Shown: one piece after another, positions 35,528 to 44,630 of the stretch
Layout: each line of letters starts with the position of its first letter
Numbering within the stretch: the stretch's first letter is position 1
The notes under the pieces: generated by a model
Seen by the model: only the letters and a program-made list of their open reading frames with translations
Database searches by the model: none
What the model was told of the DNA's origin: nothing
NCBI RefSeq assembly: GCF_900086715.1
Contig: NZ_FLKH01000009.1
Span: 186,001-250,000, forward strand
DNA length: 64,000 nt
Reading direction: 5' to 3'
From: Gracilibacillus timonensis
GTDB lineage: Bacteria > Bacillota > Bacilli > Bacillales > Amphibacillaceae
Translations under genes and position numbers: made by a program

Positions 35528-36259
35528 TCACTGAAAACGTTCCGCTATAAAAGGTAAATGAGAGGATACCTCTTCTATCGTTTCTTCTGGAAGGCGAAAA
35601 GCGGTTAGCTTGTTACCAAAAACACAGCCTGTATCAATATTGACCGTCTTATTCACGAAGCGAGCCTCCAGGACAGGTGTATGTCCATATACAATCCATT
35701 TATCTCCATGATAATGAGCGGCCCAATCCCTTCTTACTGGTCGTCCGTCTGGTAATGTCTCCCCAGTGATATCACCATATAATACAAAGGTTTTTACCTT
35801 CCCGCCATGCTGACCAATATATTTTTCAGGGATACCGGCATGGGCAATAATGGTATGAAGCGAATCGAATGACTGATAAAGTGGCGCTTGTCGGTAGAGT
35901 GTCAACATCATCTCTTTTACTTCTTGTTTATCATGTTCATCAAGCTGTTCCCATTCTGCGACGGTAGTTTCCAAGCCATGTCTTTGCTGGACGTTATTAC
36001 CGAGGAAAAAACGGTAAAGCTTGTCACAGTGGTTACCAGGCACATAGTATCCCTGTTTCTGATTCACAACGATATCATAAACAAGTCGAATGACTTCTAG
36101 TGATTGTGGACCACGATCTGTTAAATCACCAATAAAGGCGAGATTTCGATGGTCAGGGTGAACAAGTTTGCGATTCTGCCATCGATAACCTAATTTTGTC
36201 AATAAGCTAGTTAACTCTTGGTAACACCCATGAATATCTCCGATAATATCTAGCTTCAT
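35528..36259 (-). CDS. prpE: Bis(5'-nucleosyl)-tetraphosphatase PrpE
   Basis: 243-aa metallophosphatase with the PPP-family motifs [30 protein letters not shown], a later AHAGIPE and VYGHTP. It hydrolyses Ap4A-type dinucleotides, and the B. subtilis homologue affects spore germination. Start at 36259 ([11 protein letters not shown]) is preferred because AAGGGA lies 9 nt upstream; ATG at 36268 overlaps that site. It converges on yjbO. Confidence 0.94.
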   Translation of the reverse strand: MKLDIIGDIHGCYQELTSLLTKLGYRWQNRKLVHPDHRNLAFIGDLTDRGPQSLEVIRLVYDIVVNQKQGYYVPGNHCDKLYRFFLGNNVQQRHGLETTVAEWEQLDEHDKQEVKEMMLTLYRQAPLYQSFDSLHTIIAHAGIPEKYIGQHGGKVKTFVLYGDITGETLPDGRPVRRDWAAHYHGDKWIVYGHTPVLEARFVNKTVNIDTGCVFGNKLTAFRLPEETIEEVSSHLPFIAERFQ

Positions 36260-36286
36260 TAGCTCCATTCCCTTCTTTGTCTGAAT

Positions 36287-37477
36287 TTATGATTCATCAA
36301 ACATATAATCTTTGGTATGATAATAGACGCTTAAGGCGATGCCGATCGCTAACATGTACGTTAAAATGGAATTCCCTCCATAACTAATAAAGGGAAGCGG
36401 CAGACCCGTTACAGGAAGAAGTTGTACAAGCATGCCAATGTTTTGAAATACTTGATAGGTAAATAAACCGATAATGCCAGTAATCATGTAAGTAGCGAAC
36501 GGGTCTTTACACTTTAAGGCGATAAAAATCAATCGATAAATAAGTAAAAAGTAAACCAGTATCAAAATGCTGGAGCCAAAGAAACCAAATTGCTCGGCAA
36601 TTGCAGAGAAGATGATATCCGTATGGTATTCCGGTATTCGGGTTGTCATTTCAAAGCCCCCAATACCTTTGCCAATCAATTGACCAGAACCGATAGTGAG
36701 CATCGCTCTGACAACCTGATAGGCACCATCTTGGGCAAATTCATCAGGAGTTAGCCAACCTTGAAAACGAGAAACAATATGAGACATTCCGTTATCATAA
36801 AAGAACTGATTGACGGCGTCCGTATAGTGTAAATAAAGATAAATCATGGCAACGAAGCCAATAAAGATGCTTCCTCCTATTACCAAGATGATACGCCATT
36901 TGATACCTGATACTAAGATCATACAAATGGTGATGGCGCCTAATACAAGTACTGCACCATAATCTGGCTGTTGTGCTAGAAAGGCCATTGGTATAAGAGC
37001 AGTAATGACCATTTTTGCTAGTAACCATAAGTCCATTTTGATGGTGTGCTCTGGATATTTTTCATTATGGATGGCCATCAGATGAGCGAGAAAAATAAGT
37101 AAGAAAACTTTTATAAATTCAGCTGGTTGTAAGGTCCCTATTATAGGAAATTTAAACCAGCCCCAGGCACCATTTACGGTGGTGGCAATGCCAGGAGGAA
37201 AATGAAAATATAACATAACAAGTGACAGTACCCCTAAACCATAAAGTATAATCGACACTTGCCGAAGCCTATCGTAATCAAACACAATCATAACGGCGGC
37301 GATCATAGAACCAGCAATATACCATACGATTTGTTTTAAATACATATTCTGGTATAAAGGGTTTTGGTTTAAATAGGGATTGAGGGTATATAAGGTAAAT
37401 ACGCTAATAATGGCAAGTAGAATAACAATTAATATTAAGGCGTAGTCAATCTTTGATTTATTATTTTGTTCAAACAT
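36287..37477 (-). CDS. rodA: RodA-type SEDS peptidoglycan polymerase
   Basis: 396-aa membrane protein with about ten helices. SEDS proteins (RodA/FtsW/SpoVE) polymerise glycan strands with a partner class B PBP. Conserved segments are GWFKFPIIGTLQPAEFIKVF, QPDYGAVLVLG with the essential Asp, and IPEYHTDIIFSAIAEQFGFFG. ATG 37477 is chosen (AAAGG 8 nt upstream; standard start MFEQNNKSKIDY), not the longer upstream frame. It is not next to prpE in B. subtilis, so this is local rearrangement. RodA versus a second FtsW-like paralogue is judged on motif similarity. Confidence 0.88.
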   Translation of the reverse strand: MFEQNNKSKIDYALILIVILLAIISVFTLYTLNPYLNQNPLYQNMYLKQIVWYIAGSMIAAVMIVFDYDRLRQVSIILYGLGVLSLVMLYFHFPPGIATTVNGAWGWFKFPIIGTLQPAEFIKVFLLIFLAHLMAIHNEKYPEHTIKMDLWLLAKMVITALIPMAFLAQQPDYGAVLVLGAITICMILVSGIKWRIILVIGGSIFIGFVAMIYLYLHYTDAVNQFFYDNGMSHIVSRFQGWLTPDEFAQDGAYQVVRAMLTIGSGQLIGKGIGGFEMTTRIPEYHTDIIFSAIAEQFGFFGSSILILVYFLLIYRLIFIALKCKDPFATYMITGIIGLFTYQVFQNIGMLVQLLPVTGLPLPFISYGGNSILTYMLAIGIALSVYYHTKDYMFDES

Positions 37478-37580
37478 TTTTTTGACCTTTCTTTCTTGAA
37501 AATAGTAGACTATGTCTAGTATAGTGTAAAAATAGTTTTTTGAGAAATAATATAGGTAAGTTGAATGAAATAATCTCTCA

Positions 37581-37662
37581 TTGATCTGATATTTGCTCTT
37601 GATCCATTCGTGTGAATGGTCATTCACACGAATGGATCAAACTAGATTATCAAGAAATAATG
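37581..37662. repeat. Dispersed palindromic repeat, copy 1
   Basis: Core is a perfect 20-bp inverted repeat, TTGATCCATTCGTGTGAATG (37599-37618) and its complement (37621-37640), with a 2-nt loop. Flanks ATCTGATATTTGCTC on the left and ACTAGATTATCAAGAAATAATG on the right are shared, inverted, with copy 2 at 63.3 kb. Confidence 0.85.
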
Positions 37663-37859
37663 GGAGCAAAGACTTATTTATAACACGGTTTTTGTTACAT
37701 TTATAAGTTCAACTTATCTAGCTATTTTTGCTTGCTTTGTTTCAAGTTTTCGTCTTGGGCTTGGCAGTATTTAGTTTTGCCAAAAAAGGTGTAAAATTTA
37801 CGTATTTTTTTTCAAGTTGTGTTATTCTGTTTACATCTTATTTGTTTTATTGCAGTGTA

Positions 37860-37984
37860 ACTGGCTGTCAGAACCACCCTTCAAGAAATAACGTTTCTAA
37901 TGAGGGTGTCTAACAGTCAGTAATGATTTCATTGCTTCAACTAACATGCAGTGGGGAGAATCCCTGCCCTGCGTGAAGTTTCAC
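37860..37984 (+). promoter_or_regulatory. Structured leader upstream of mgtE
   Basis: Nested helices ACTGGCTGT/ACAGTCAGT (37860-37868 with 37913-37921), CACCCT/AGGGTG and AGAAA/TTTCT form one long stem. It is followed by GCAG-GGGA/TCCC-TGC (37948-37967) and a GTGAA-gt-TTCAC hairpin (37973-37984). I cannot match it to the M-box consensus. Upstream (37663-37859) a 61-codon hydrophobic frame from TTG 37728 lacks a ribosome site. Regulatory role is inference. Confidence 0.45.
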
Positions 37985-38046
37985 CTGATGAAACAAATGA
38001 AGGAAGAGAACAACAAGAGACTTGCTTAGAACAGGGGGTTGAGATC

Positions 38047-39411
38047 ATGGAACATTTAGAAAAGCAGGAGCGAATGGCAATGTGGGATAAAATAGAACAG
38101 GCACTGATTAACGAACAAATCAGTCAGTTTCGTGCCGAGTTTTTGGCATTACATCCCTATGATCAAGCCAAAATATTCGAAGAACAATCTGAGGAGATTC
38201 GTTTCTTAATTTATTCATATTTATCCCCGGAAGAAATGGCAGAAGTAATTGAGAATGTAGATCATGACTTAGTTACCACCTTTATTACGGAAATGGTGCC
38301 TGCTTTTGCTGCCAAAGTGCTGGAATTTATGTCGATTGATGATGCAGTAGATATTCTAAATGAGTTAGATAACAATAAATTGGTCAGCTTTCTAACGATT
38401 ATGGAGCCAAAGTCTTCTGCTGAGATTAAGAAGTTATTGCACTTTGAAGAGAAAACAGCTGGAAGTATTATGACGACAGAATTTGTCGTGATTCATACAG
38501 AGATGACGGTCAAGGAAGCAATGCGGCATTTGCGTAAAGAAGCGCCAGACGCAGAGACGATTTATTATATTTATGTAGTGGATTCCTATAAGCGTTTGGT
38601 CGGGGTTATTTCCTTAAGAGACCTTATCATTGCTGAAGGGTCGCTGAAGATTCATGAAGTGATGAGTGAAAGAGTGGTTTCGGTACCAGCGGGAGAAGAT
38701 CAAGAGGATATTGCTCAAATGATGCGTGACTATGACTTTCTAGCCCTGCCAGTAGTTGATTTTCAAAACCATTTATTAGGGATCATTACCGTTGATGATA
38801 TTATGGATGTTATGGAAGAAGAGGCAAGCGATGACTATTCCAAGCTGGCCGGTATTTCTGATGTGGAAAGCAGTGGTGACACGGCTATTTCATCAGCAAA
38901 GAAACGGTTGCCATGGTTGATTATCTTATTATTTTTAGGAATGGTGACGGCGAGTGTAATCGGGCGTTTTGAGGCGACATTAGAACAAGTGGCGATATTG
39001 GCTGTATTTATTCCTTTAATTGCTGGTATGGCTGGTAATACAGGTACACAAGCCTTAGCGGTTGCTGTAAGAAGTATTTCAACAGGGGAGATGGATAAGA
39101 GAGGGAAGGCCTCGGTTATTTGGCAAGAAGCGAAAACAGGTGTTATCACAGGTCTTTCATGTGGTGTGATTATTACCTTGCTAATTGCCTTCTGGTATAG
39201 CGACTTCTTCTTAGGTTTACTAGTGGGCATTTCCATTATGGCTACCCTTTTAGTAGCAACCATTTCTGGTGCTGTGATTCCTTTGATCATGCACCGCCTA
39301 AATATTGACCCTGCAGTTGCCTCTGGGCCATTTATTACCACACTTAATGATTTAATATCCATTTTTATTTATTTTGGTCTGGCAACGGCATTTATGAGTT
39401 TTTTAATTTAG
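38047..39411 (+). CDS. mgtE: Magnesium transporter MgtE
   Basis: 454 aa: N domain (helical superhelix, residues 1-130), two CBS domains (about 135-255; MTTEFVVIHTEMTVKEAM, MSERVVSVPAGEDQED) and five transmembrane helices with PLIAGMAGNTGTQALAVAVRS, the MgtE pore signature. The cytosolic part closes the channel when Mg is high. ATG 38047 has AGGGGG upstream; the frame is open 32 codons further but this lies in the structured leader. A CPA2 antiporter follows 22 bp later. Confidence 0.95.
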   Translation: MEHLEKQERMAMWDKIEQALINEQISQFRAEFLALHPYDQAKIFEEQSEEIRFLIYSYLSPEEMAEVIENVDHDLVTTFITEMVPAFAAKVLEFMSIDDAVDILNELDNNKLVSFLTIMEPKSSAEIKKLLHFEEKTAGSIMTTEFVVIHTEMTVKEAMRHLRKEAPDAETIYYIYVVDSYKRLVGVISLRDLIIAEGSLKIHEVMSERVVSVPAGEDQEDIAQMMRDYDFLALPVVDFQNHLLGIITVDDIMDVMEEEASDDYSKLAGISDVESSGDTAISSAKKRLPWLIILLFLGMVTASVIGRFEATLEQVAILAVFIPLIAGMAGNTGTQALAVAVRSISTGEMDKRGKASVIWQEAKTGVITGLSCGVIITLLIAFWYSDFFLGLLVGISIMATLLVATISGAVIPLIMHRLNIDPAVASGPFITTLNDLISIFIYFGLATAFMSFLI

Positions 39412-39433
39412 TTTGGAAGGAGTTACGGGAGAT

Positions 39434-41293
39434 ATGGAACACGGAGAATCAGTTAGCTCTTTATTGATTGTAGTAGTAGCGGCTTTATTAACACCGCTCA
39501 TTTTACATCGTTTAAAGATAAAATTCCTTCCCGTTGTAGTAGCTGAGATTATTATCGGTCTCATTATAGGCTATAGCGGTTTTGATTTGGTAGATGAAAG
39601 CAATTGGCTAGAGATATTATCCACATTGGGCTTTATTTTTCTCATGTTTTTAAGTGGACTGGAGATAGATTTCACCATCTTTTCGAGTAAAAGACAAAAA
39701 CGCAAAGTGAAAAATGGTGATGAGAAAAATATGCCCAATCCCGTTGCCTTAGCGTCTTTAGTTTTTGTGGGGATTTTTATCGTTTCCTTTTTATTATCCT
39801 ATTTATTTGTTGTGTTGGGTTTTATTGATAATGTATTTTTAATGACATTAATCATTTCGACCATATCCTTAGGGGTAGTAGTACCGACGCTTAAAGAAGC
39901 GCAAGCGATGCAAACAACCGTTGGACAAACGATATTATTAATTGCGGTCATTGCTGATTTAGCTACTATGATTCTTTTGGCTGTATTTGTTTCCTTTTAC
40001 AGTGAAGGGACCGGAAATATGTGGTTGTTGCTGATTCTTTTTGCTGTTGGCATTTTGCTGTATTTCCTAGGGAACTATTTCCGCAAGCAATCCTTTGTCG
40101 AGGCAATGTCCAAGGGTACGATTCAAATCGGGACACGAGCAGTGTTTACCCTGATTATGTTCTTGGTTGCTTTATCTGAATCGGTAGGGGCAGAAAATAT
40201 TCTTGGTGCATTCTTAGCAGGTGCCTTGGTGTCCTTATTATCACCAAACCAAGAATTAATTCAAAAATTGGATAGTTTTGGTTATGGTTTCTTCATTCCA
40301 ATTTTCTTTGTGATGGTAGGGGTAGAATTAGATTTATGGGCACTTTTTGAAGAGCCGAGAGTCTTAATTCTTATTCCACTTCTATTCATAGCTTTGCTCG
40401 TGTCGAAAGTGATCCCAGTTGCTATACTAAAGAAGTGGTATGACACAAATACTGTTATTGCAGCAAGTATGTTGCTTACTTCCACCTTATCCTTAGTGAT
40501 TGCGGCGGCGACCATTGGAGAGAGAATGGAGATTATTACGAGTGAAATGCATGGGGCACTTGTGTTGGTGGCGGTATTATCTTGCATTATCACACCTGCA
40601 CTCTTTAAGAAATTTTATGTCAATCAAGAAGAAGCGGACCATCAGTTATCAGTTGCTTTTATTGGTATTAATCAAGCAACAATGCCCGTTATTCGGGAGC
40701 TGGATGCCGATGATTTCGAGGCGCATTTATTCCATACCAAGTTAGAAAAGCTGGATGATGATAAGGTCACACGCTCCGCCTTTCATATTAATGAATTAGA
40801 TAACTATGATTTGACTACACTAGAAGATAGCGGTGTGTTTGAACATGATATCGTTGTGGTCACTACTGGAGATGAAGTGAAGAATAAAGAAATTGCCAGC
40901 TTTGCTAAGGAAAAAGAAGTGGAACGAGTGATCGCTCGTATTGAAACAAGTGTGGTAGAGAAGGAATTAAAGGAGATTGGGGTAGATGTATTCTCTGTTA
41001 TACTGTCTACGAAGACATTATTAAAGGCCTTGATTGAGTCACCAAATGTAGCGAATATCTTTACACAACAGGAAAGTGCGCTCTATGAAATTAATATGAA
41101 TAATAGTCGCTATGAAGGAACGCGCTTAAGGGAATTTCCATTTACAGGAGATGTCATTATGGTACGGATATTCCGTGGCCATGATTCGATCGTCCCTCAT
41201 GGTGAGACGGAATTACGCTTGCAAGATCGATTAGTAGTAACAGGTTCAGCTCAATACGCAGAGGAACTGCGTCAACTATTAGAACATGTTTAG
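39434..41293 (+). CDS. CPA2 monovalent cation:proton antiporter (YjbQ-like)
   Basis: 619 aa: about 12 transmembrane helices (residues 1-380) of the KefB/CPA2 type with the paired-Asp region around LIAVIADLATMILLAV, a TrkA-N like cytosolic domain (VAFIGINQATMPVIRELDADDFEAHLF, 410-520) and a C-terminal TrkA-C/RCK_C domain (IVPHGETELRLQDRLVVTGSAQYAEEL). ATG 39434 is used; GGAAGGAG lies 12 nt upstream. Same operon as mgtE, the yjbQ position in B. subtilis. Probably K+ or Na+ efflux in osmotic or pH stress. Confidence 0.92.
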   Translation: MEHGESVSSLLIVVVAALLTPLILHRLKIKFLPVVVAEIIIGLIIGYSGFDLVDESNWLEILSTLGFIFLMFLSGLEIDFTIFSSKRQKRKVKNGDEKNMPNPVALASLVFVGIFIVSFLLSYLFVVLGFIDNVFLMTLIISTISLGVVVPTLKEAQAMQTTVGQTILLIAVIADLATMILLAVFVSFYSEGTGNMWLLLILFAVGILLYFLGNYFRKQSFVEAMSKGTIQIGTRAVFTLIMFLVALSESVGAENILGAFLAGALVSLLSPNQELIQKLDSFGYGFFIPIFFVMVGVELDLWALFEEPRVLILIPLLFIALLVSKVIPVAILKKWYDTNTVIAASMLLTSTLSLVIAAATIGERMEIITSEMHGALVLVAVLSCIITPALFKKFYVNQEEADHQLSVAFIGINQATMPVIRELDADDFEAHLFHTKLEKLDDDKVTRSAFHINELDNYDLTTLEDSGVFEHDIVVVTTGDEVKNKEIASFAKEKEVERVIARIETSVVEKELKEIGVDVFSVILSTKTLLKALIESPNVANIFTQQESALYEINMNNSRYEGTRLREFPFTGDVIMVRIFRGHDSIVPHGETELRLQDRLVVTGSAQYAEELRQLLEHV

Positions 41294-41294
41294 C

Positions 41295-41336
41295 AAAACA
41301 ACCCTGTATCATTTACGAATGGTGCAGGGTTGTTTT
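41295..41336 (+). terminator. Terminator of mgtE-antiporter operon
   Basis: AAAACAACCCTG...CAGGGTTGTTTT, a 12-bp stem directly after the stop codon. Confidence 0.9.
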
Positions 41337-41367
41337 ACACTAGAGGTAAGAAAGGGGTGAAGCGATA

Positions 41368-41760
41368 ATGAAGAAGATTATTTTGTTTGATGGGGTCTGT
41401 AATTTCTGTAATGGCAGTGTACAATTTGTTATTAAGCGTGATCCGAAGGTGAAATTCCAGTTTGCCTCACTGCAAAGTCAGGTTGGCAAACAGCTGGTTG
41501 AACAATATCAAATATCTGCTGATCTGGATAGTTTGATCTTGATCGAAGGAGATGACTATTACCAACAGTCGACGGCGGCTTTGAAAATAGTTTCTTCTTT
41601 GTATCGTCTCTATCCTCTTTTGACCGTTTTTCGATTGATTCCTCGCTTCCTTCGTGATCCGATCTATCGAATGATTGCCAATAACCGTTATCGTTGGTTT
41701 GGCAAAAGCGAACACTGTATGATACCCAAACCAGAGGATAAAGATCGATTTATTGAGTGA
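41368..41760 (+). CDS. DCC family thiol-disulfide oxidoreductase-like protein (YuxK)
   Basis: 130 aa. The DGVCNFCNGSVQFVIKRDP opening carries the family CxxC (Cys11 and Cys14), and a conserved RWFGKSEHC closes it. DUF393/DCC proteins are thioredoxin-like with an uncertain role. AAAGGGGTGA lies before ATG. It is a single gene between two terminators. Confidence 0.92.
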   Translation: MKKIILFDGVCNFCNGSVQFVIKRDPKVKFQFASLQSQVGKQLVEQYQISADLDSLILIEGDDYYQQSTAALKIVSSLYRLYPLLTVFRLIPRFLRDPIYRMIANNRYRWFGKSEHCMIPKPEDKDRFIE

Positions 41761-41773
41761 GGATTTTACGTCA

Positions 41774-41808
41774 ATAAAAAACCAAGGCTGATCAAAGCCT
41801 TGGTTTTT
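41774..41808. terminator. Bidirectional terminator, DCC gene / BCCT transporter
   Basis: AAAAACCAAGGCT-GATCAA-AGCCTTGGTTTTT. Confidence 0.92.
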
Positions 41809-41811
41809 ATA

Positions 41812-43362
41812 TTATCTTTCCGCTCTTTGTCTTTTTTTCGGTCCGCTTCGGAGTGTATATTGTCTAGCCTCTTCTCTAAATGCCTTCACAATTGATAGAA
41901 TAACCATAATCATGATGATCGCAAACGGAAAGGCCGCAATGATCGAAGCGGTTTGTAAGGCACCAAGCCCACCTTGCCATAATAGCACGGCAGCAGTACC
42001 GGATTGAATGATACCCCAAACGACTTTGATTTGAAAGCTAGGGTTTAGTGTACCGTTCATCGTCTGTGTACCTAATACAAAAGTTGCCGAATCGGCTGAC
42101 GTAATAAAGAAGGTACTAATTAATATAACAGTAAGGATAGAAAGCAAGATAGAAAAAGGTACATTTTCTAGTAAGGTGAACAATGCTGCTTCTTCACCTA
42201 GGTCGTTTATGACACCCATAATATCGACCCCTTGCTCCATCTCAAGGGAAATTGCTGAACCGCCGAAGACACTAAACCACAATCCACCAAAGATGGTTGG
42301 GACTAATAATACACCTACGACAAATTCACGTACCGTACGTCCTCGTGATACACGGGCAATAAAAGTCCCGACAAACGGTGACCAAGCGATCCACCATGCC
42401 CAGTAAAAGATAGTCCAGTCCTGTAACCAGCTTGAATTGTCTTCACTAAATGGTGCCATACGAAAGCTCATTTCTGGGAGATTCGATACATAGGAACCTA
42501 AGGTAGTTGTAAAGAAATTCATAATAAAATTAGTAGGACCTGCAAATAATAGGAATAACATTAATAGGATAGCTACCACAATATTAGTGGTACTTAAATA
42601 TTTAATCCCTTTATTCAGTCCTGTCAAGGCTGAAGTCATGTATAATACGGTAACAACTGCAATAATAATTAACTGTAGACCAATGGTATTCGTAACAGAG
42701 CCGGTAATAAATTCAATACCACTACCGATTTGTTGTGCACCAAGCCCTAAAGAAGTTGCCACACCAAATACGGTAGCAAAAACGGCAATCACGTTAATCG
42801 TAGTACCGAAGCCGCCATTCATTTTATTACCAAATAACGGTTTTAAGGTACTACTAATTAATCCAGGCTCGTCCTTTCGAAACTGGAAATAGGCCAATGC
42901 CAAAGCTAGTGTCGCATAAACAGCCCATGGGTGAAAGCCCCAATGGAAGAAACTATGCTGCATAGCAACACGTGCTGCTTCCGCCTCATTTGCGGTCGGA
43001 TAGGGAGGTGTATGTAGGTGTGAAATAGGTTCCGCAGCCCCCCAGAAAACCAGACCAATTCCCATTCCTGCACTAAATAACATACCAAACCATGTTAAAT
43101 AATTATATTCAGGTTTATCGGAATCCTTTCCTAAGACAATATTACCGTACTTAGAAACGATAAGAAAGATAGCAAAACCTACAAATACCGTTGCAATTAA
43201 CAAGTAAAACCAACCAAAACGAGTAACTAAGAAACCTTGAATAAGACCAGTAATATGATCAAGATTCCATGTTGGCCATACACTTCTGGGGACTATTCCC
43301 CAGATGATAAATGCTAGACAGATAGCTAACGAGATATAAAACACTGGCGATACTTTTTTCAT
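41812..43362 (-). CDS. BCCT family betaine/choline/carnitine transporter
   Basis: 516-aa sodium-coupled osmoprotectant importer with 12 helices. Signatures: GMGIGLVFWGAAEPISH (glycine motif of helix 1') and WTIFYWAWWIAWSPFVGTFIARVSRGRTVREF with the substrate Trp box. ATG 43362 is chosen (AGAAAGGA 8 nt upstream); a further ATG at 43386 has no site. The basic C-terminal tail RSGPKKRQRAER may sense osmolarity. It suits a halotolerant organism. Likely OpuD/BetL-like; substrate not settled. Confidence 0.94.
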   Translation of the reverse strand: MKKVSPVFYISLAICLAFIIWGIVPRSVWPTWNLDHITGLIQGFLVTRFGWFYLLIATVFVGFAIFLIVSKYGNIVLGKDSDKPEYNYLTWFGMLFSAGMGIGLVFWGAAEPISHLHTPPYPTANEAEAARVAMQHSFFHWGFHPWAVYATLALALAYFQFRKDEPGLISSTLKPLFGNKMNGGFGTTINVIAVFATVFGVATSLGLGAQQIGSGIEFITGSVTNTIGLQLIIIAVVTVLYMTSALTGLNKGIKYLSTTNIVVAILLMLFLLFAGPTNFIMNFFTTTLGSYVSNLPEMSFRMAPFSEDNSSWLQDWTIFYWAWWIAWSPFVGTFIARVSRGRTVREFVVGVLLVPTIFGGLWFSVFGGSAISLEMEQGVDIMGVINDLGEEAALFTLLENVPFSILLSILTVILISTFFITSADSATFVLGTQTMNGTLNPSFQIKVVWGIIQSGTAAVLLWQGGLGALQTASIIAAFPFAIIMIMVILSIVKAFREEARQYTLRSGPKKRQRAER

Positions 43363-43872
43363 CGAATCATCCTTTCTGGTTGCCATGAATTTTCCATGTT
43401 GTATAAGTCCACAGTATACCTTACCCTTAATATCACATTTTATTCGTTTTTGAACATAACGTTTTGTATTCTAGCAAACTTTCATATATGAATTCAAGTA
43501 TTAATTATTCAATGATAATTAGAGGAATGACCTTAACTATCATCACCATGCACCTTGCAGCTACTTTAAAAAATATTGCATTTATTCGTAATTATCGTCA
43601 ACAGAAATATAAATCAACTATAACATATTTAGGATTATATGGATTTAACGTATAAAATGATAACTGAAAATAAACGGTTTGTTAATAGATAAAAAATCCT
43701 CATTGAAACAGGATAATAGAGAATAGATATTTTCTTAGTCGAGGAGAAAATTGTGCTTAAACCCGCCCGTTCTTTTATAGATAACTCAAAGAAGCAACTG
43801 CACTTCCGATGAGCTCATGGTCAATATCGTTCTAAATCCTATTATGCCATGGATCGCCTATTTTCTTAAAAT
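43363..43872. other. 510-bp AT-rich stretch with no supported gene
   Basis: A 63-codon plus-strand frame (43464-43655) has neither ribosome site nor recognisable product. The only clear elements are promoter-like AT tracts before the BCCT gene. Confidence 0.5.
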
Positions 43873-43900
43873 AAAAAAGTCCTTTCCAGATAGAAAGGAC
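43873..43900 (-). terminator. Terminator downstream of CotZ-type gene
   Basis: Minus strand GTCCTTTC-TATCTG-GAAAGGAC followed by TTTTTTATTTT. Confidence 0.88.
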
Positions 43901-43952
43901 GATACACATGTTGTGTTAAGCAAAAAAACAGAAATACAACAGCCTAAAGGAA

Positions 43953-43965
43953 GGTGACAGACACC
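43953..43965. repeat. REP-like mini-hairpin
   Basis: GGTGACAGACACC (minus GGTGTCTGTCACC) resembles the core of REP sequences linked to RAYT-type transposases in Bacillus. One copy only is seen here. Confidence 0.35.
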
Positions 43966-43975
43966 TGGCTGAATC

Positions 43976-44458
43976 TTATAATACTGAAACAGCCGGCAAA
44001 CAAGTAATCGCACAGAAACAAGATAAATCTACTGTGATACAAATACCTGTACGCTCCAAATCCTGCACTTCTTCATTATCTAATTGTTCACAAGGACTGT
44101 GACAGGCATTATCCTGATTATCAAACACCAATAACTCCAATACAGCACAGCAGTCATCATTTACTTCACTCACACGGAAAACGAAAGAACTGAAGCACTC
44201 GAAACGTCGGGAAGAACCATCAATTTCGGCACCGAATCCTTTAAATGGCTGCCCCTTTTTATTATATAGGATAAAAGGTACCGTATCTAACCCATTGCCA
44301 CTCCCTGGAGATACCAAGTTTTGAATTGATTGTGAACAGCTCACATCACAATGTTGATCGATGACATTATCCTGAGCATCGGCTATGGCGCGAACTACTT
44401 CACAGACACAATCATTATTGCTCTCTGGTTGTTGTTGACAACTATCTACTTTTCCCAT
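43976..44458 (-). CDS. CotY/CotZ-family spore coat protein
   Basis: 160 aa, cysteine-rich (16 Cys). The family order is visible: NDCVCEVVRAIADAQD, HCDVSCSQSIQNLV, DTVPFILYNKKGQPFKGFGAE, FVFRVSEVNDDCCAVLELL and the end RTGICITVDLSCFCAITCLPAV. CotY/CotZ/ExsY proteins self-assemble through disulfides into the outermost crust or exosporium basal layer. AGGAGTG lies 8 nt before ATG. It is divergent from a CotO-type gene. A second paralogue lies at 48.7 kb. Confidence 0.93.
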   Translation of the reverse strand: MGKVDSCQQQPESNNDCVCEVVRAIADAQDNVIDQHCDVSCSQSIQNLVSPGSGNGLDTVPFILYNKKGQPFKGFGAEIDGSSRRFECFSSFVFRVSEVNDDCCAVLELLVFDNQDNACHSPCEQLDNEEVQDLERTGICITVDLSCFCAITCLPAVSVL

Positions 44459-44630
44459 TTAAAAAACACTCCTTTTACTAAGCTTTTGTCACAATATTAA
44501 TGTATGGCGATAACACAGCAAGCGTATAGACGATTGTCACCCATCTAAAGAAAAAATGGAGAAAATGTCTCACCAAGTCTAGGCAGATAACATATAATGG
44601 AACAGATGAAGAGTGAAAGGGGTCATGATA

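Noticed and set aside
37728-37913. 61-codon hydrophobic frame before mgtE
   Set aside because: TTG start without ribosome site; its 3' half lies in the predicted structured leader.
37951-38046. N-terminal extension of MgtE from GTG 37951
   Set aside because: No homology to MgtE N-termini, overlaps hairpins; ATG 38047 has a good ribosome site.
38835-39362. 175-codon frame antisense to mgtE
   Set aside because: Shadow of the mgtE transmembrane region.
43464-43655. 63-codon frame downstream of the BCCT region
   Set aside because: No ribosome site, low-complexity AT-rich codons and no family match.
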